A stretch of 64,000 nucleotides of DNA from Craterostigma plantagineum (GCA_027422505.1 JAPQWV010000012.1:22666001-22730000); one strand, 5' to 3'. Counted from the first letter of the stretch, positions 12,354 to 24,236 are shown. Notes: generated by a model from the letters alone, not told the origin. A program made the numbers and translations.

Positions 12354-12877
12354 AGTAAAACCTCTCTAAATTAATAATGGTGGGATCATTAGATTTTATT
12401 AAATTAGAGAGATATTAATATATCGATAAATTAATATTTTATTAATTAAAAGATAAATCTTTTAAATCAGCTATCTCTTAGTGCATGCCAATGTCGGACT
12501 GAATCAAATGAGAATATGAGTGAGTATGTATCTTGATAGTAGATACAATTAAACCTTGTATGGTAATTTAGCAGCGTTAATATTCATCATTTTGTAATGA
12601 TATTTTAAATATGTGTTACGATGGTTGTAGCAAAGCTCATGAATTTTTAATTGTAATATTTTAGTAAATTCATAATATCTATAATTGTAATATTTATGAA
12701 GTATTACTTTAGAATTTTAATGGGACCTAATCTTTATAAACGGATTTCCGAAAAATTATTATCTTATTAACTTATCGAAGTTGATGATTTTTTACATTCC
12801 AAGCGGGACCAAAAAATTTTATTATTTCGAGATTTTATTAAATTATAGAATATTAATTTATAGAGGTTTTATTGTAT
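12354..12877. mobile_element. MITE with AAAACCTCTATAAATTAATA termini
   Basis: The left end reads GTAAAACCTCTCTAAATTAAT and the reverse complement of the right end reads AATAAAACCTCTATAAATTAAT, giving inverted termini of about 20 bp around a 520 bp AT-rich interior. GGTGGGATCATTAGATTTTATTAAATTA near the left end is mirrored by a GGGACCAAAAAATTTTATT stretch near the right. There is no coding capacity. Exact ends, target duplication and superfamily were not resolved. Confidence 0.5.
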
Positions 12878-12957
12878 TGTCGTTGACTTCTTCAAGACCA
12901 TTTATAGCCTCTCGTCAAGTCTTCCGTTCTTAAGAGGTACTGTAAGTGAAACGGTAA

Positions 12958-13366
12958 ATTTAGGGTCAGGTCCCAAAATATATTTTCAATTAAAGGTAAG
13001 GACTTATGTAAGTTATATTTAGAAATAAGGACCCTATTTAACTTTCATTTAGAGATAAGGACTCATGTGGTACCACAGACCCATGAAGTGGTACCACAAA
13101 CCAATGAAGTGGTACCACAGACCCACGGAAGTGGTACCACAGACCCATGAAGTTGTACCACATACACATGTACGTAATTGCACACCAATGAACTGTTATT
13201 GCAGCGTAATGAAGTGGTATGGGGGAGACATGAAGTGTTTTCGAAGAAAATGAGTCCTTAAAACTAATGCATTTTCTGACATGGGTCAGAACTGTAACTG
13301 AAATATAAGTGAGATTAGGTATAAAGACCACAAACAAATTCAAAATGGGTCTGATCCATTTTAATT
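12958..13366. mobile_element. Probable MITE with an internal 21 bp tandem array
   Basis: The left end (TTTAGGGTCAGGTCCCAAAA) and the reverse complement of the right end (AAATGGATCAGACCCATTTT) are similar, and TAAGGAC words near the left are mirrored by GAGTCCTTA inside. Between them, about 13065-13230, a unit of roughly 21 bp (AAGTGGTACCACAGACCCATG) repeats about five times with decay, each early copy holding a GGTACC site. There is no credible coding region. The transposon assignment is tentative because the terminal repeats are imperfect; the tandem array is clear. Confidence 0.45.
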
Positions 13367-13512
13367 TAATATTTAAATGAAGAAGTGATCATATTATTAC
13401 AATACATCATAGTTTGTTATATGTTGCCATGAGTGCTCAGACAAATAAATCTCACGTGCGACAAACCATATCTCATTTATCGACACCCTAATAAAATATT
13501 TGAAGAAAATCT

Positions 13513-14257
13513 TGTTAATGTCGAAGACATGGTCGAAATATGGAAAAAGATTTTGTCTTCCTTCCCCAAAATAAGTGGTGCACCTACATGCCAAAAATAT
13601 GAGATTGCACTTACCATAAATGGAAGATATGAAGATCAAGAGAAGGAATCAAAGTTCGACTCATATATTTACTATATATGGGGAGATCTTCAAAGATATA
13701 TTCTAGGAGATATTCAAGGGATCTTTTATCAATTCAAGAGGGAGCCAATGCCTATAAATATGAGGAGATTTTCGAGCTACAAACGACCATTTTTTGAGAG
13801 AGCTTTCATGGAGTAACTATTGAGCGAAAAAGTGCGAAGATCACGAGTTATGGAGCAAAGCATGCTTTGAGTTTGAGCAATCACGAGAGTGTTCTTTTTA
13901 TCCTAGTATTCGTTTGCAAAAGTCTTAGGACTTTGTAGGTTTGCAGAATCGTTAGATTCGTATTTTGCAGAATCGTTTAGATTCGTAGTTTTTCTAGGCT
14001 TGTTTTTACTATCTTCGGATAGTTATTTTTCCATCCATTGCTATAAGTGGAATTCCGCCTTGAGGCACGCAGCAAGTTTTTTTAACTTGCTGCACAATTT
14101 ACATCTCGTGTTCACCATCTTTCTTTACTAAGTTCGTTAAATAGTCCGCTGTGCGTTCTGTGTTGGCGTCAGTGTTGACCCAACATTTGTTCCAACATTT
14201 AAGTCACCAGTTTTAGAACTTAGTATTTTACATCCATATCTTACCAGGACCACTTCA
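13513..14257 (+). repeat. 5' LTR of the SIRE-like copia element
   Basis: Begins TGTTAATGTCGAAGACATGG and ends CCACTTCA. It is 745 bp and aligns along its length with 19458-20194, with scattered substitutions and small indels, so the insertion is not very recent. It contains paired GTTGACCCAACATTTGTTCC-like words near its 3' end. Confidence 0.88.
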
Positions 14258-14260
14258 AAG

Positions 14261-14272
14261 TGGTATCAGAGC
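14261..14272 (+). promoter_or_regulatory. Primer-binding site for tRNA-Met(i)
   Basis: TGGTATCAGAGC lies three bases after the 5' LTR. It is complementary to the 3' end of plant initiator tRNA-Met and is the standard minus-strand priming site of plant copia elements. Confidence 0.9.
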
Positions 14273-14310
14273 CTCCGCTTGACGTGACTAAGCTTTTTTG
14301 ATCCTTTATA

Positions 14311-15308
14311 ATGGATGTTACAAGCTCAAACTACATCGTCAAAGTTGCAGTGTTAGACGGTTCCAGTTATGCCTATTGGAAGGTTTCTGTGCGCCAATGC
14401 ATAAAGTCCATAGATGTGAGAGCGTGGGAAGCTGTTCCCAACGGATATACTCCACCTCGATCTCCTCCAGATGCTGATGGCGAAGTAGTCGACAAGGCGA
14501 TCGAAGAATGGTCTATTGCTGAAAAGAATGTGGCCGAGAATAACGACAAAACTCTTAATGCCATCTTCTCTTCGGTTGACATTTTCATGTTCAAGATCAT
14601 TCAGAATTGCTCGACGGCAAAGAACGCGTGGGATCTACTCTAGAGGTACTGCGAAGATGATGCAAGTGTGAGGGAAACCAAACTGCGATACCTCCTCAAT
14701 CAGTTTGAAAATCTGAGAATGAAGGAAGACGAGGATATCACCACGTACTTCGGGAAAATCCTGACGATTTCGAGCGAGTGTGCTAGCCTCGGAGATCCAA
14801 TAGGTACTCGTCTCTAAAGCTTTACGTACGCTAACTGAAAAGTTTAATGTGAAGGTAGCGGCCGTCGAGGAAGTACATAATTTGGGCACGATGGAATTCA
14901 ACACATTGATGAACATCATGAAGAACTACGAGACCAACCTCGAAGTCCAAAAGAGAGCCTCTCACGGCAAAAGCATTGCTCTAGTCAGTCAGCCCTCTGA
15001 TTTTCAATCTGAGGTTGATCCTGACAATGATGAGTATATGACTACGCTCGTGAGAAAATTCAAACAGTTCATGAAACATGATGTGGAACCATGCCTGCAT
15101 TTGAGAAAAAGAATGGAGAAAAAGAATATCAAATTGGAGTCAGTAAGATGCCATGCCTGCACGGGTTGGGGCCATTATACCAACGAATGTGCGAACACCC
15201 TTCGCAAGCGTGGGAAAGCACTTTGGGTCGATCTTTCTGACAATAAAGATGATGAACCATGTGCAAAGGCGACTAAGCAATCATCAGCCACCATCATCAT
15301 TCTCTGAC
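14311..15308 (+). pseudogene. Gag remnant of the SIRE-like element
   Basis: Starts at an ATG 39 bases after the primer site. The first 110 residues resemble copia gag (DGSSYAYWKVSVRQCI, then NAWDLL). An in-frame TAG at 14641 and further stops near 14816-14840 interrupt it. The frame resumes from 14849 and ends with a CCHC zinc knuckle CHACTGWGHYTNEC at about 15149-15192. The breaks mean no full-length Gag can be made. Confidence 0.75.
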
Positions 15309-15310
15309 AA

Positions 15311-16720
15311 CGAAGAAGACGGAGATCATCATATTGGGTTTAATGCGGTAACTGATGTTGAGCCAACATATGACTCAACATCTGAGAAATATATCATTTT
15401 CGATTATGATGACTCAAACTGTTTTGATGGGTATTTAAGTTCTGATGATGCAGACTTAGAAACTAATGTTTGTGATGAAGTCCAGAACAATGACGCCTTC
15501 AAGATGTTGTCCGCTGAATTTGCGAAAGAAAAGGCGAAAAACTTGGAACTAAAAGCCACAGTGAAAGCGCTGTCCGAAGAAAATGAGAAGAGCGAAAAGA
15601 TGATCGAAAGCCTACTTGAAGGGATGAACAAATGGAAGCCGTGCTGACGCGAAAAGATAAGGAAATCGACAAGCTGCAGAAACAAGTCAACGAAGCGGAC
15701 GAGACGTTCTCAAAAATGAACAAGGGTAAATCAACTCTTGATGAGGTATTATCGTTAGGTATTTTTGATAAACAAGGTTTAAGATTCAATTCTCAGCCTG
15801 TTTTAGATGCGCATATTTCTGTTGCTAACGACCAACCTAAGATTGTTTTTGTTAAGGAGAACGTCCAAGTCGCTAATGTTCATTCTAAGATTAGGAGTGT
15901 TAGGTAAAATATGAAGCATGATGTCGTTAAGTCAAAGGATATATCGTATAAATGCCATCATTGCAAGCAGCCTGGTCATATTAAGCCATATTGCTGGAAA
16001 TTGAAGGGGGAGATTTCTGCGAAGAAATCGATGTCTGCTGAAATGTCATCCAACATCCCGCTCAATATTGAGAAATCAGCGTTGAAAGGTATGTCTGGAG
16101 AAGGTTCAGCTGACTCACCTTCAAATTCTGGTAACCCAAATGTTGTTTTATCACCTAAGAAAGTCTGGGTAGAGAAATCTGTATTTAAATGCAATGTTGT
16201 CTATACTTCCTTGTGAGCTAACGTGACAGGTTCATGGTACTTCGATAGCGGATGTTCACGCCATATGACTGGTACCAAGGAATTTCTTATTGATTATATA
16301 CCGTTGAGCAGTGGATCTGTGACTTTTGGTGGTGGTGCGAAAGGACGAATTCTCGGTCATGGCAATGTGCCCGATTTCCCCAAGCTGAGCAACGTTCTAC
16401 ACGTCGACGGGCTTGTAGCTAATTTGATTAGCAAAGTCAGTTGTGCGACGACGACCTCGAGGTAAGATTCAACAAAGAGGGTTGCGAGGTTTTTAACAGC
16501 AAAAATGTTTGTGTCATGGCAGGGCAGAGGTCAAGTGATAATAGCTATCTCGTTGGTGACAAAACCGAATCCAAAGACGTGTGCCAACTCTCGAAGGCCG
16601 AGGATGATGATATTTTTTGGCTAAACAAACTGGGCCATGTCGATTACAGAACATTGGAGCAGCTGATCAGACATGAGGCAATCAGAGGAATCCCCAATCT
16701 GAAGAAATTTGGTCTAAATA
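15311..16720 (+). pseudogene. Second zinc knuckle, protease and pre-integrase remnants
   Basis: After acidic and coiled-coil-like frames (15311-15907), a second CCHC knuckle CHHCKQPGHIKPYC appears near 15952-15993. From 16232 the protease-like segment SWYFDSGCSRHMTG holds the DSG triad. A shift near 16440 leads into a pre-integrase-like segment with FWLNKLGHVDYRTLEQLI. Two zinc knuckles about 800 bp apart in one element are unusual. All parts are broken by stops or frameshifts. Confidence 0.65.
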
Positions 16721-17451
16721 CTGCCAAGGTAATGAAAACGCTGATGGGTTCAACACATAAGGTAAGTAAAGATAATGTTGGACAGGATGTTGACCCCACA
16801 TTGTATCGTTCCATGATAGGCAGTCTTTTATATCTTTCAGCGAATAGACCTGATATTATGTTTAGTGTTTGTGTTTGCGCTAGATATCAGGCTGAGCAAA
16901 AAAATTCCCATTTAAATGCTGTGAAGAGAATATTAAGATATGTGAGTGGCTCGTGTAGCTTAGGGTTATGGTTCTCAAAAGATACTAACACGAATCTTGT
17001 AGGCTACAGCGATGCTGATTGGGCAGGTGACGAGGATGATCGCAAGAGCACAAGTGGCGGCTGTTTCTTAGGTAACAACCTAGTTGCATGGTACAGTAAG
17101 AAACAGAATTTTGTGTCTTTATCCACTGCTGAGTCTGAGTATGTTGCTACGGGTAGTTGCTGTGCGCAATTAATGTGGTTGAATAGCATGTTGTGTGACT
17201 ATGGTTTAGAGTGCGAATACGTTCTCATGTATTGCGATAACCTTAGTACCATCAACATATCTAAGAACCCTATCCAACATTCACGCACGAAGCATATAGA
17301 TATAAGACATCATTTTCTGAGAGATATGGTAGAGAAAGAATTAGTTCGCATTGAGCATATAGACACGAAACATCAATTAGCTGACATTTTCACGAAAGCA
17401 TTGGATTTTGAAAGGTTTTCGGACCTGAAAAAGTCCATAGGTTTGCATTAG
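16721..17451 (+). pseudogene. RNase H / RT C-terminal segment joined to the pre-integrase remnant
   Basis: An open frame from 16441 continues across a deletion joint near 16720-16730 into the connection and RNase H domains of a copia polyprotein. Recognisable landmarks are YRSMIGSLLYLSANRPDI, GYSDADWAGDEDDRKSTSGG, LSTAESEY and RTKHIDIRHHFLRD, with the end at a TAG at 17449. The integrase core and the YVDD part of reverse transcriptase that should lie between are absent. The frame is open across the joint, so the deletion happened to preserve phase. Confidence 0.8.
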
Positions 17452-17742
17452 ACTGTCTGAATGTTGGTCCAACATTTGGATCAACATAGCATATGTCGAA
17501 CTTGATGGTTACTGTCTTAATGTTGATTTAATGTTCTCTCTGTTATTCTGTGAAATGATTTGACTCACCTAGACCATTCCACGAAATGACCCTCTTTCTT
17601 AAAAAAAAAAGCAAAAAAAAAAAGAAAAATAGAAAAATAAAAATATATATTGCTCATGATTCTTTTTCAAGATACAGGTTCAGGTAATAAGTTTCCCTAG
17701 GTACACGGCATTCACGGTGACGATGTACTCTTTGTGATGAAA

Positions 17743-18928
17743 ATCCTAACCTTAATGATAAGGATCTTATAAGGGCTATGCATAATACTACTAGTCTATA
17801 ACTGAGGTAAGTAGACAGAAAATGAAAGGGAATTGAGTTTAGGGTGTTGAACAGAAAAGTCTGGAATTTCAGAGTTGAATGTTGAGTCTTATGTTGGGGC
17901 AACATATGTAACTGTCAGTTTGATCATGCTATAGTTTTGTGCTTTCGTTTATTTGCATTAGCTTTTAGGTCAGCATTTGTTAGTTTCATGTGTCTAGTTT
18001 AGATATCTCTCAGAATTGCATTAGAATTCCTCGAAGAACAGCTTGTTACGCTTGTCTCAAGTGCTCATCATCGATGCCTAAACGGTTAGTCTTGCTCGCT
18101 CCTATGTTGATCTTTGACTTGGTTATTCTTCGCTGAACTATGACTTGCTCCTGATTTTTCGCATGCGAGTATTCTCTTGGACTGTTAAGAATGTTTTTTG
18201 GCTTGGCTCCGTATATTCGACAAGTTACGTTTTCAGACCTTTATAGACTTCAAGACTTATACTACTCTGCTTTGATACTTTTAATCTTGAATGTCTATTG
18301 CGCACTCACCCAATTTCGAGTCTGTGTTGAACCAGATCCTAACCTTGATGATAAGGATCTTATAAGGGCTGTGCATAATACTACTAGTCTATAACTGAGG
18401 TAAGTAGGCAGAAAATGAAAGGGAATTGAGTTTAGGGTGTTGAACAGAAAAGTCTGGAATTTCAGAGTTGAATGTTGAGTCTTATGTTGGGGCAACATAT
18501 GTAACTGTCAGTTTGATCATGCTATATTTTTGTGCTTTCGTTTATTTGCATTAGCTTTTAGGTCAGCATTTGTTAGTTTCATGTGTCTAGTTTAGATATC
18601 TCTCAGAATTGCATTAGAATTCCTCGAAGAACAGCTTGTTATGCTTGTCTCAAGTGCTCATCATCGATGCCTAAACGGTTAGTCTTGCTCGCTCCTACGT
18701 TGATCTTTGACTTGGTTATTCTTCGCTGAACTATGACTTGCTCCTGATTTTTCGCATGCGAGTATTCTCTTGGACTGTTAAGAATGTTTTTTGGCTTGGC
18801 TCCGTATATTCGACAAGTTACGTTTTCAGACCTTTATAGACTTCAAGACTTATACTACTCTGCTTTGATACTTTTAATCTTGAATGTCTATTGCGCACTC
18901 ACCCAATTTCGAGTCTGTGTTGAACCAG
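17743..18928 (+). repeat. 593 bp direct tandem duplication
   Basis: 17743-18335 and 18336-18928 are nearly identical head-to-tail copies beginning ATCCTAACCTT and ending TTGAACCAG. Differences are a few single bases (for example CTATGCAT versus CTGTGCAT). The duplicated stretch lies between the RNase H stop and the 3' polypurine region of the SIRE-like element. A hydrophobic frame (MFFGLAPYIRQVTFSDLY) occurs once per copy but has no recognised domain. Confidence 0.9.
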
Positions 18929-18989
18929 ATGTTGGATCCGCATCTTCCTTCACCTGGAGAGATTCTCCGAGGTTTACTTTTTCCAAAAA

Positions 18990-19456
18990 GGGGGGAGTAG
19001 ATGGTGCTAATCAAGGTGGTGCAACTTTTGCTGGTAGTGCTAAGGGAACTTCGACAGGGGGAGCTAGAACCGAAACAGAAAGAAGCTAAAGACACCATTG
19101 AGAGTTTGAATTTCTTATCCTTATCAACTTTTTTGCGTGCCTGATAAAGTTTTATACTTTTGTACATGCTGATTTAGTTCTCTAATATGATTGCCTGTCG
19201 AAAGTTTGTATTTGCAGATTTCCCTAAAGAACGACGACTTGGTACTAATTTCTAGTACTTTGTTATTTTTACTCTAACCATATTTGCTTTGTTTTCTGGT
19301 TGAGTATATTTTGCCTTCAGGGGGAGTATTGGAACATCAAATTAAGGGGAGATTTCTTCCTTCCCAAAAAGGGGGAGATGATGCAGAAGAAGAAGCCGGC
19401 GGACTAAGCTAAGTGGATGTGCATGGGTTTTGGGAAGAAAGACAAAAAGGGGGAGA
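18990..19456 (+). promoter_or_regulatory. Repeated polypurine tracts before the 3' LTR
   Basis: G-rich purine tracts occur near 18988 (AAAAAGGGGGGAG), 19055 (ACAGGGGGAG), 19319 (CAGGGGGAG), 19345 (AAGGGGAGA), 19366 (AAAAAGGGGGAGA) and 19444-19456 (AAAAAGGGGGAGA), the last touching the 3' LTR. Only the last should prime plus-strand synthesis; extra copies are a known trait of SIRE-lineage copia elements. Confidence 0.75.
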
Positions 19457-19457
19457 T

Positions 19458-20194
19458 TGTTAATATCGAAGACATGGTCGAAATATGGAAAAAGATTTTG
19501 TCTTCCTTCCCCAAAATAAGTGGTGCACCTACATACCAAAAATAGGAGATTGCACTTACCATAAATGGAAGATATGAAGATCAAGAGAAGGAATCAAAGT
19601 TCGACTCAAATATTTACTATATATGGGGAGATCTTCAAAGATATATTTTAGGAGATATTTAAGGGATCTTTTATCAATTCAAGAGGGAGCCAATGCCTAT
19701 AAATATGAGGAGATTTTCGAGCTACAAACGACCACTTTTCGAGAGAGCTTTTCATGGAGTAACTATTGAGCGAAAAGTGCGAAGATCATGAGTTATGGAG
19801 CGAAGCATACTTTGAGTTTGAGCAATCACGAGAGTGTTCTTTTTAGCCTAGTATTCGTTTGCAAAAGTCTTAGGACTTTGTAGTTTTGCAGAATCGTTAG
19901 ATTCATAGTTTGCAGAATCGTTTAGATTCGTAGTTTTTCTAGGCTTGTTTTTACTATCTTCGGATAGTTATTTTGCCATCCATTGCTATAAGTGGAATTT
20001 CGGCACGCAGCAAGTTTTTATAACTTGCTGCACAATTTACATCTCGTGTTCACCATCTTTCTTTACTAAGTTCGTTAAATATTCCGCTGTGCGTTCTGTG
20101 ATGGCGTCAGTGTTGACCCAACATTTGTTCCAACATTTAGTCACCGGTTTTAGAACTTAGTATTTTACATCCATATCTTACTGGGACCACTTCA
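19458..20194 (+). repeat. 3' LTR of the SIRE-like copia element
   Basis: 737 bp, starts TGTTAATATCGAAGACATGG and ends GACCACTTCA, followed by the AATCT target duplication. Compared with the 5' LTR it has scattered transitions and a short deletion near 20000. The purine tract AAAAAGGGGGAGAT directly precedes it. Confidence 0.88.
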
Positions 20195-20319
20195 AATCTC
20201 GATCGATTTCGTTTGTGTAATCAAATTATCTGAATTGATTATTTAAGTTTATTCAGTGGCTTGATGTGATTCTTGGCAAGCGGACCTCGAACTTGTTTAG
20301 TTCAGCTCATATTCCCTAA

Positions 20320-21026
20320 GGGCATCTCCAGCCGATGCGCAAACAGCAACGCATGTCAGAAAATTGATCCAATCGATACCATAACGCAAACCCAAAATGG
20401 GATTTTTCAGTTTTCTCTCTCCAAAAAACGCATGTATGCGTTTGCAAAAAGATCCAACGCATAATTTTTCTACCCTTACAAAACAACCCCTAAAATAATT
20501 TATTTTAGTAAAAAGAGATGAATCCACGGCTCTTCATACCGTGTAGTAAATCAGTTGTCAAAAAAAGGTTCTCTACTTTCGGCTCTTCATACCATGTAGT
20601 AATAAGTTGTCAGATAAAGGTTCTCTCTACTTTTGTTTAATAAATGTTCTCCACAAATATCGAAGTCTTTCTTGATTAGACGTAACAATGCCATTCTATA
20701 AATATATATATATATATATATATATAGTAAAAATCGTTGACGCCACGTTGTATATATATAGTAAAAATCGTGATGCCACACTATATGAACAATTTACAAT
20801 ATAATCATTTAATTGTAGTCCATTTAATATTTTGATGCTCCTAGATTTGTAAAGTTGTAAAATATATTGATTGTATTGAAATTTATAAAAAATTGATGTG
20901 GAAGTGAATATTACAAAATAGTATATTGAGTTTGAAAATGAGTTGATCGGTTGGAGAAGAATTACTGCATTTTGAGTTTGAGAATGCGTTTGAGTTTGAG
21001 TATGCGTTTATCGGTTGGAGATGGTT
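20320..21026. mobile_element. PIF/Harbinger-like MITE with TAA target duplication
   Basis: The left end is GGGCATCTCCAGCCGATGCG and the reverse complement of the right end is AACCATCTCCAACCGATAAA. Both are flanked by TAA (20317-20319 and 21027-21029), the 3 bp duplication typical of Harbinger elements. The 707 bp interior has no coding capacity and includes an (AT)n tract at about 20700-20727 and a duplicated GGCTCTTCATACCGTGTAGTA stretch near 20530 and 20582. Confidence 0.75.
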
Positions 21027-21333
21027 TAAATACACTAATCATTAAATCTTTTTATTAATTAATACGATTCACCACGAAAAAAAAGCCAAATAAGAGAGAC
21101 TCACCCCCTAAAGCTTGTGAAAAACTAGTATTTAAACACTAAAAAGAACTATTTAAGAGAGTTAATAATGGAAAAAAAAATGGAGACGTAGGTGTTGTTG
21201 ATTTCGTTTATAATAAAGATGATGATAAAGGTCACCAAGTTGGTTATTGCAAATGAAGATTATGATTTGTTGATGAGAAAGACCAATTGCTAGTAATACG
21301 AATTTAAACATTCGGATTAATAATTTTGGTGTT

Positions 21334-22225
21334 GACATAACAATAACTTAGTATATGAAACCGGAAGATCCAAAATATCGGTCTACACTAAGGAACGGAT
21401 TCTACATCAAAAGATCGGATTGAACCTAATCACATACCGAATCACTACAATTACCGGTCATGAACAAACTGAGGAGAAACAAGCTTGACCAAGCTTTGAC
21501 AGGCTGTATATACAGACAAGAATGTACTAAGACAAAAAGAAATATTCACAGACATTCAATGCAAGGCTGCCAGCCAAGAAGGAAGTAGATGTCAACTAGC
21601 GCAAATAAGGAATGAAGCAAAAGTGGCAGGATAAACCGCAGCAAAGACCGGGACATACCCATTTTGGGGAAGTCAATTAATGCACTATGCAGAGTGAAGA
21701 GTTTATCTCACAACGGCTTCTAATTCAAACCTCAGCTATAAAAAGAGGAATACAAGCTGAAGACAACCACTTCACGCATTCAAAACCAATCATCAACAAC
21801 TTTCGAACACTTCAATGTGAGAATCCAAAAAGTGAAGTCAAAAGACATATAACTGCCCGTAGTTTATGCTCTTCATTCCAACGGACTGTAAAAAGTTGTT
21901 GAAGTAGGTGGATTGTTATCTACGACTGCCTAGGTGATTTACTAGACCAAGCGGTGTTTAGCTGGGTAGGTTGTACTTCATCTTGTATAACTGAAGATCT
22001 AGTGAACCTTCCTCTTGAGGAAGAAGGGAAGACGTAGGAGAATTTAACTCCGAACTTCCATAAACAACTCGGTTCTTCACACACACTCACACTTCATTTT
22101 CATATCGGTCACAACCGTTCAGTATCATCTTCTGCTTACTAACCGGTCACTGATTGATACCAGTTTGCACACAAACCAATTAAATAATCTAAAAAGAGCC
22201 AAGTGTTTATTCACCCCCTCTAAAC
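21334..22225 (+). mobile_element. Probable solo or truncated copia LTR
   Basis: Begins TGTTGACATAACAATAAC, the kind of start seen in SIRE-type LTRs, and contains a TATA-like GCTATAAAAAGAGG near 21737. Its 3' part has wording typical of such LTRs, including TTATTCACCCCCTCTAAACAC near 22210. No internal retrotransposon sequence follows. I could not find a target duplication or fix the 3' end, so the right boundary is approximate. Confidence 0.45.
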
Positions 22226-22296
22226 ACATAAACCGATCCTAATACCAATATATTTTGTAGTTTTACAACATTAAAATGATGACTTGATTTCCTTAA

Positions 22297-22433
22297 GACC
22301 ATCTCCAACCATACTGTAAAACCCAAAAAAACACCTAACTCCAACTCCAACCGAATCCAAAAACTAATCCCAAAATGGGTTTTATACTTTCTCTCTCCTT
22401 CAATAAACGCATAGATGCGTTTGAACGCATGTA
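22297..22433 (+). mobile_element. Truncated Harbinger-like MITE end
   Basis: GACCATCTCCAACCATACTG follows a TAA and resembles the start of the 20320-21026 element, including the shared CCCAAAATGGG and CTTTCTCTCTCC words and the AAACGCATAGATGCGTTTG palindrome-like stretch. The matching right end is not found; the sequence passes directly into MULE-related sequence at about 22434. Confidence 0.5.
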
Positions 22434-23600
22434 GTACCAATATACATATATTTTTAGTACCCATATATAGATGTTCGTGGTACCATATCGTAAGCTAGTG
22501 TGGTACCATGCGTATGTTATTTGTAGTATCTTTTTTGTACCACATGATAACATAAATCAGAAACGCTAACTTCCAATAGATCAATATAATGGAACACCGG
22601 CAATAACACGACATCATTTATAGTGTTAACATTATTCATCCAACAATAGTATTGATATCAATATCCAACAATATTACTATCAAACATATCGACAATATTA
22701 ATATCTTTTATCCACCAACATCGTAATAAAAAACATATCGACGTAAGAATGTGCGATAACCTATCGGCAACATACTGGAGAAACCAATGTGTCATAACCT
22801 ATCGTTTCACTGATCAAACAAAATATGTGGTCATATTATACTCACATATGGAAACGTGGGTCCACCAAAGATATTTGTAGACAACATAGCTTCATATAAT
22901 AGAACCTGTAAAACAACAAACCATTACCATATGATACTGCTAGAAATATTCAAAATGTACTTTATAGGAGAAATGTGGGTACTGTAATTCAACATACTTT
23001 GGTACTGCATATAATAAATCGCTATAACCAATAAATTAGTCAAATTTTAATCAAATACTAAACTCCGTCGACACCCACAGTATGCTAATCGTAGAAAACA
23101 TTAGGAAAATTCCAACGTTTTACAGCTCGACACCCAAATCGCAACACCCACAGCTCGACACCCAAATCTCGACGCCCACAACTCGAAACCCAATTTAGGT
23201 TGATGCCACTGGCACAAACGTTCATTGTAAACCTCACCGGAGTATTTCCTAACTCAAAATCGTTCGCTCGAGGTCAAGAATCTCGAAGGGGGTAACCCAC
23301 AGTGAAAAAAACAGCAAAGACCTAACTAAACTTACCTAGACCGAGAAGTCCACAGTAGATTAGGCAAGCTCCAAGCTTCTTCGGCGTTGGTAGGGCTTTT
23401 CCGTCGCCGGCGAGAGCTTTATCAGTTGAGGGCTGAAATTACAAAGCTACGTGAGTGTTTCAATTAATGGTTTGGAGAAGAAAGGGTTAAAAATCAACAG
23501 AAGGGCAAAATCGTCCATGAGAAGTTATGTATAAGATTGTTTTGATTTAGAGAGTTTACTAGTAAATAATATAAAATGAGGATTAACTTTTTACCGAGTG
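22434..23600 (-). mobile_element. MULE fragment (right half), related to the 34.1-37.8 kb element
   Basis: Sequence from about 22434 to 23600 is collinear in the same orientation with about 36640-37770: the GTAGTACC/TTCGTGGTACCAT block, TATCGACAATATTAATATC, CCATTACCATATGATACTG, the CCGTCGACACCCACAGTATGC block and the CCTCACCGGAG/TCGAGGTCAAGAATCTCGAA block all recur in order. Read on the minus strand a short frame ends in a W(A/G)SSCK-like motif shared with the complete MULE at 29.8-33.6 kb. The left half and left terminus are missing. Several stops make it non-functional. Confidence 0.7.
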
Positions 23601-23624
23601 CGTTGGGCCCAAAAGGTATGTTTA

Positions 23625-24236
23625 GTCAAAACTAACGAATTTGATCGTTTGACCTGTTAAATTCTTGATAAATCGCATAAAGAACCCTAATAAATTACAA
23701 AAGTAACCTTAATAAATTAAAAAGAACTAATGAAATTAATTAAAAAAGAAATATAAATAACAAAGTTTTTTGACGAAATTATGAATGACGTAATTTTTCC
23801 AATACTTATTATTTCTCAATGAGGACATTTTCGCCATTTCATAAAAGTTTATATTTGGAAATTTTGTTTCGTAAAAGGTTTTATATTTGGAAATTTTTAA
23901 TTAATATTTGGAAATGTCCAAATAGTGATGTAGGCTCCATATGAGACGTTTCCAAATATTTTGTAAAAATTTACAAATATAAAACCTTGTACGAAAAAAA
24001 TTTCCAAATATAAAATTTTTATGAAATGACGAAAATGCCTCATTTAGAAATAATAAATATTGGAAAAATTACGTCCTTTCGTGATTTCATCAAAAAAATT
24101 CGTTATTAATATTTCTTTTTTAATTAATTTTCGTTATTCTTTTAATTTATTAGGGTTCCTTTTGTAATTTATTAGGGTTCTTTATGCAATTTGTCAAGAA
24201 ATTAACGGGTCAAACGGTCAAATCCGTTAGTTTTGA
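23625..24236. repeat. Large imperfect palindrome (fold-back MITE-like)
   Basis: The left arm starts GTCAAAACTAACGAATTTGATCG and the right arm ends as its near reverse complement, AAATCCGTTAGTTTTGAC. Mirrored blocks include AAAGAACCCTAATAAATTAC, AATTAATTAAAAAAGAAATA, GACGTAATTTTTCCAATA and CATTTCATAAAAGTTTATATTTGGAAA. The arms are about 300 bp and meet around a spacer of roughly 25 bp near 23923-23948, so a transcript could fold into a long hairpin. Sequence to about 24370 (TGAGGGACTAAAATC) may belong to the same element. No coding capacity. Confidence 0.8.

Larger units (their letters stand above)
13513..20194 (+). mobile_element. SIRE-like Ty1/copia retrotransposon, internally deleted
   Basis: A full-length insertion with two LTRs (13513-14257 and 19458-20194), both starting TGTTAAT and ending ACTTCA, and flanked by the exact 5 bp target duplication AATCT (13508-13512, 20195-20199). 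A methionine-initiator primer site follows the 5' LTR. The interior keeps gag, two zinc knuckles, a protease remnant and RNase H, but integrase and most of reverse transcriptase are missing. Nonsense codons and frameshifts break gag. A 593 bp tandem duplication and several polypurine-like G tracts lie before the 3' LTR, a feature described for the SIRE lineage. It cannot move on its own products. Confidence 0.9.

Noticed and set aside
13065..13253. Short-spaced repeats suggesting a CRISPR-like array
   Set aside because: Units are contiguous 21 bp degenerate tandem repeats with no spacers, in a plant nuclear context.
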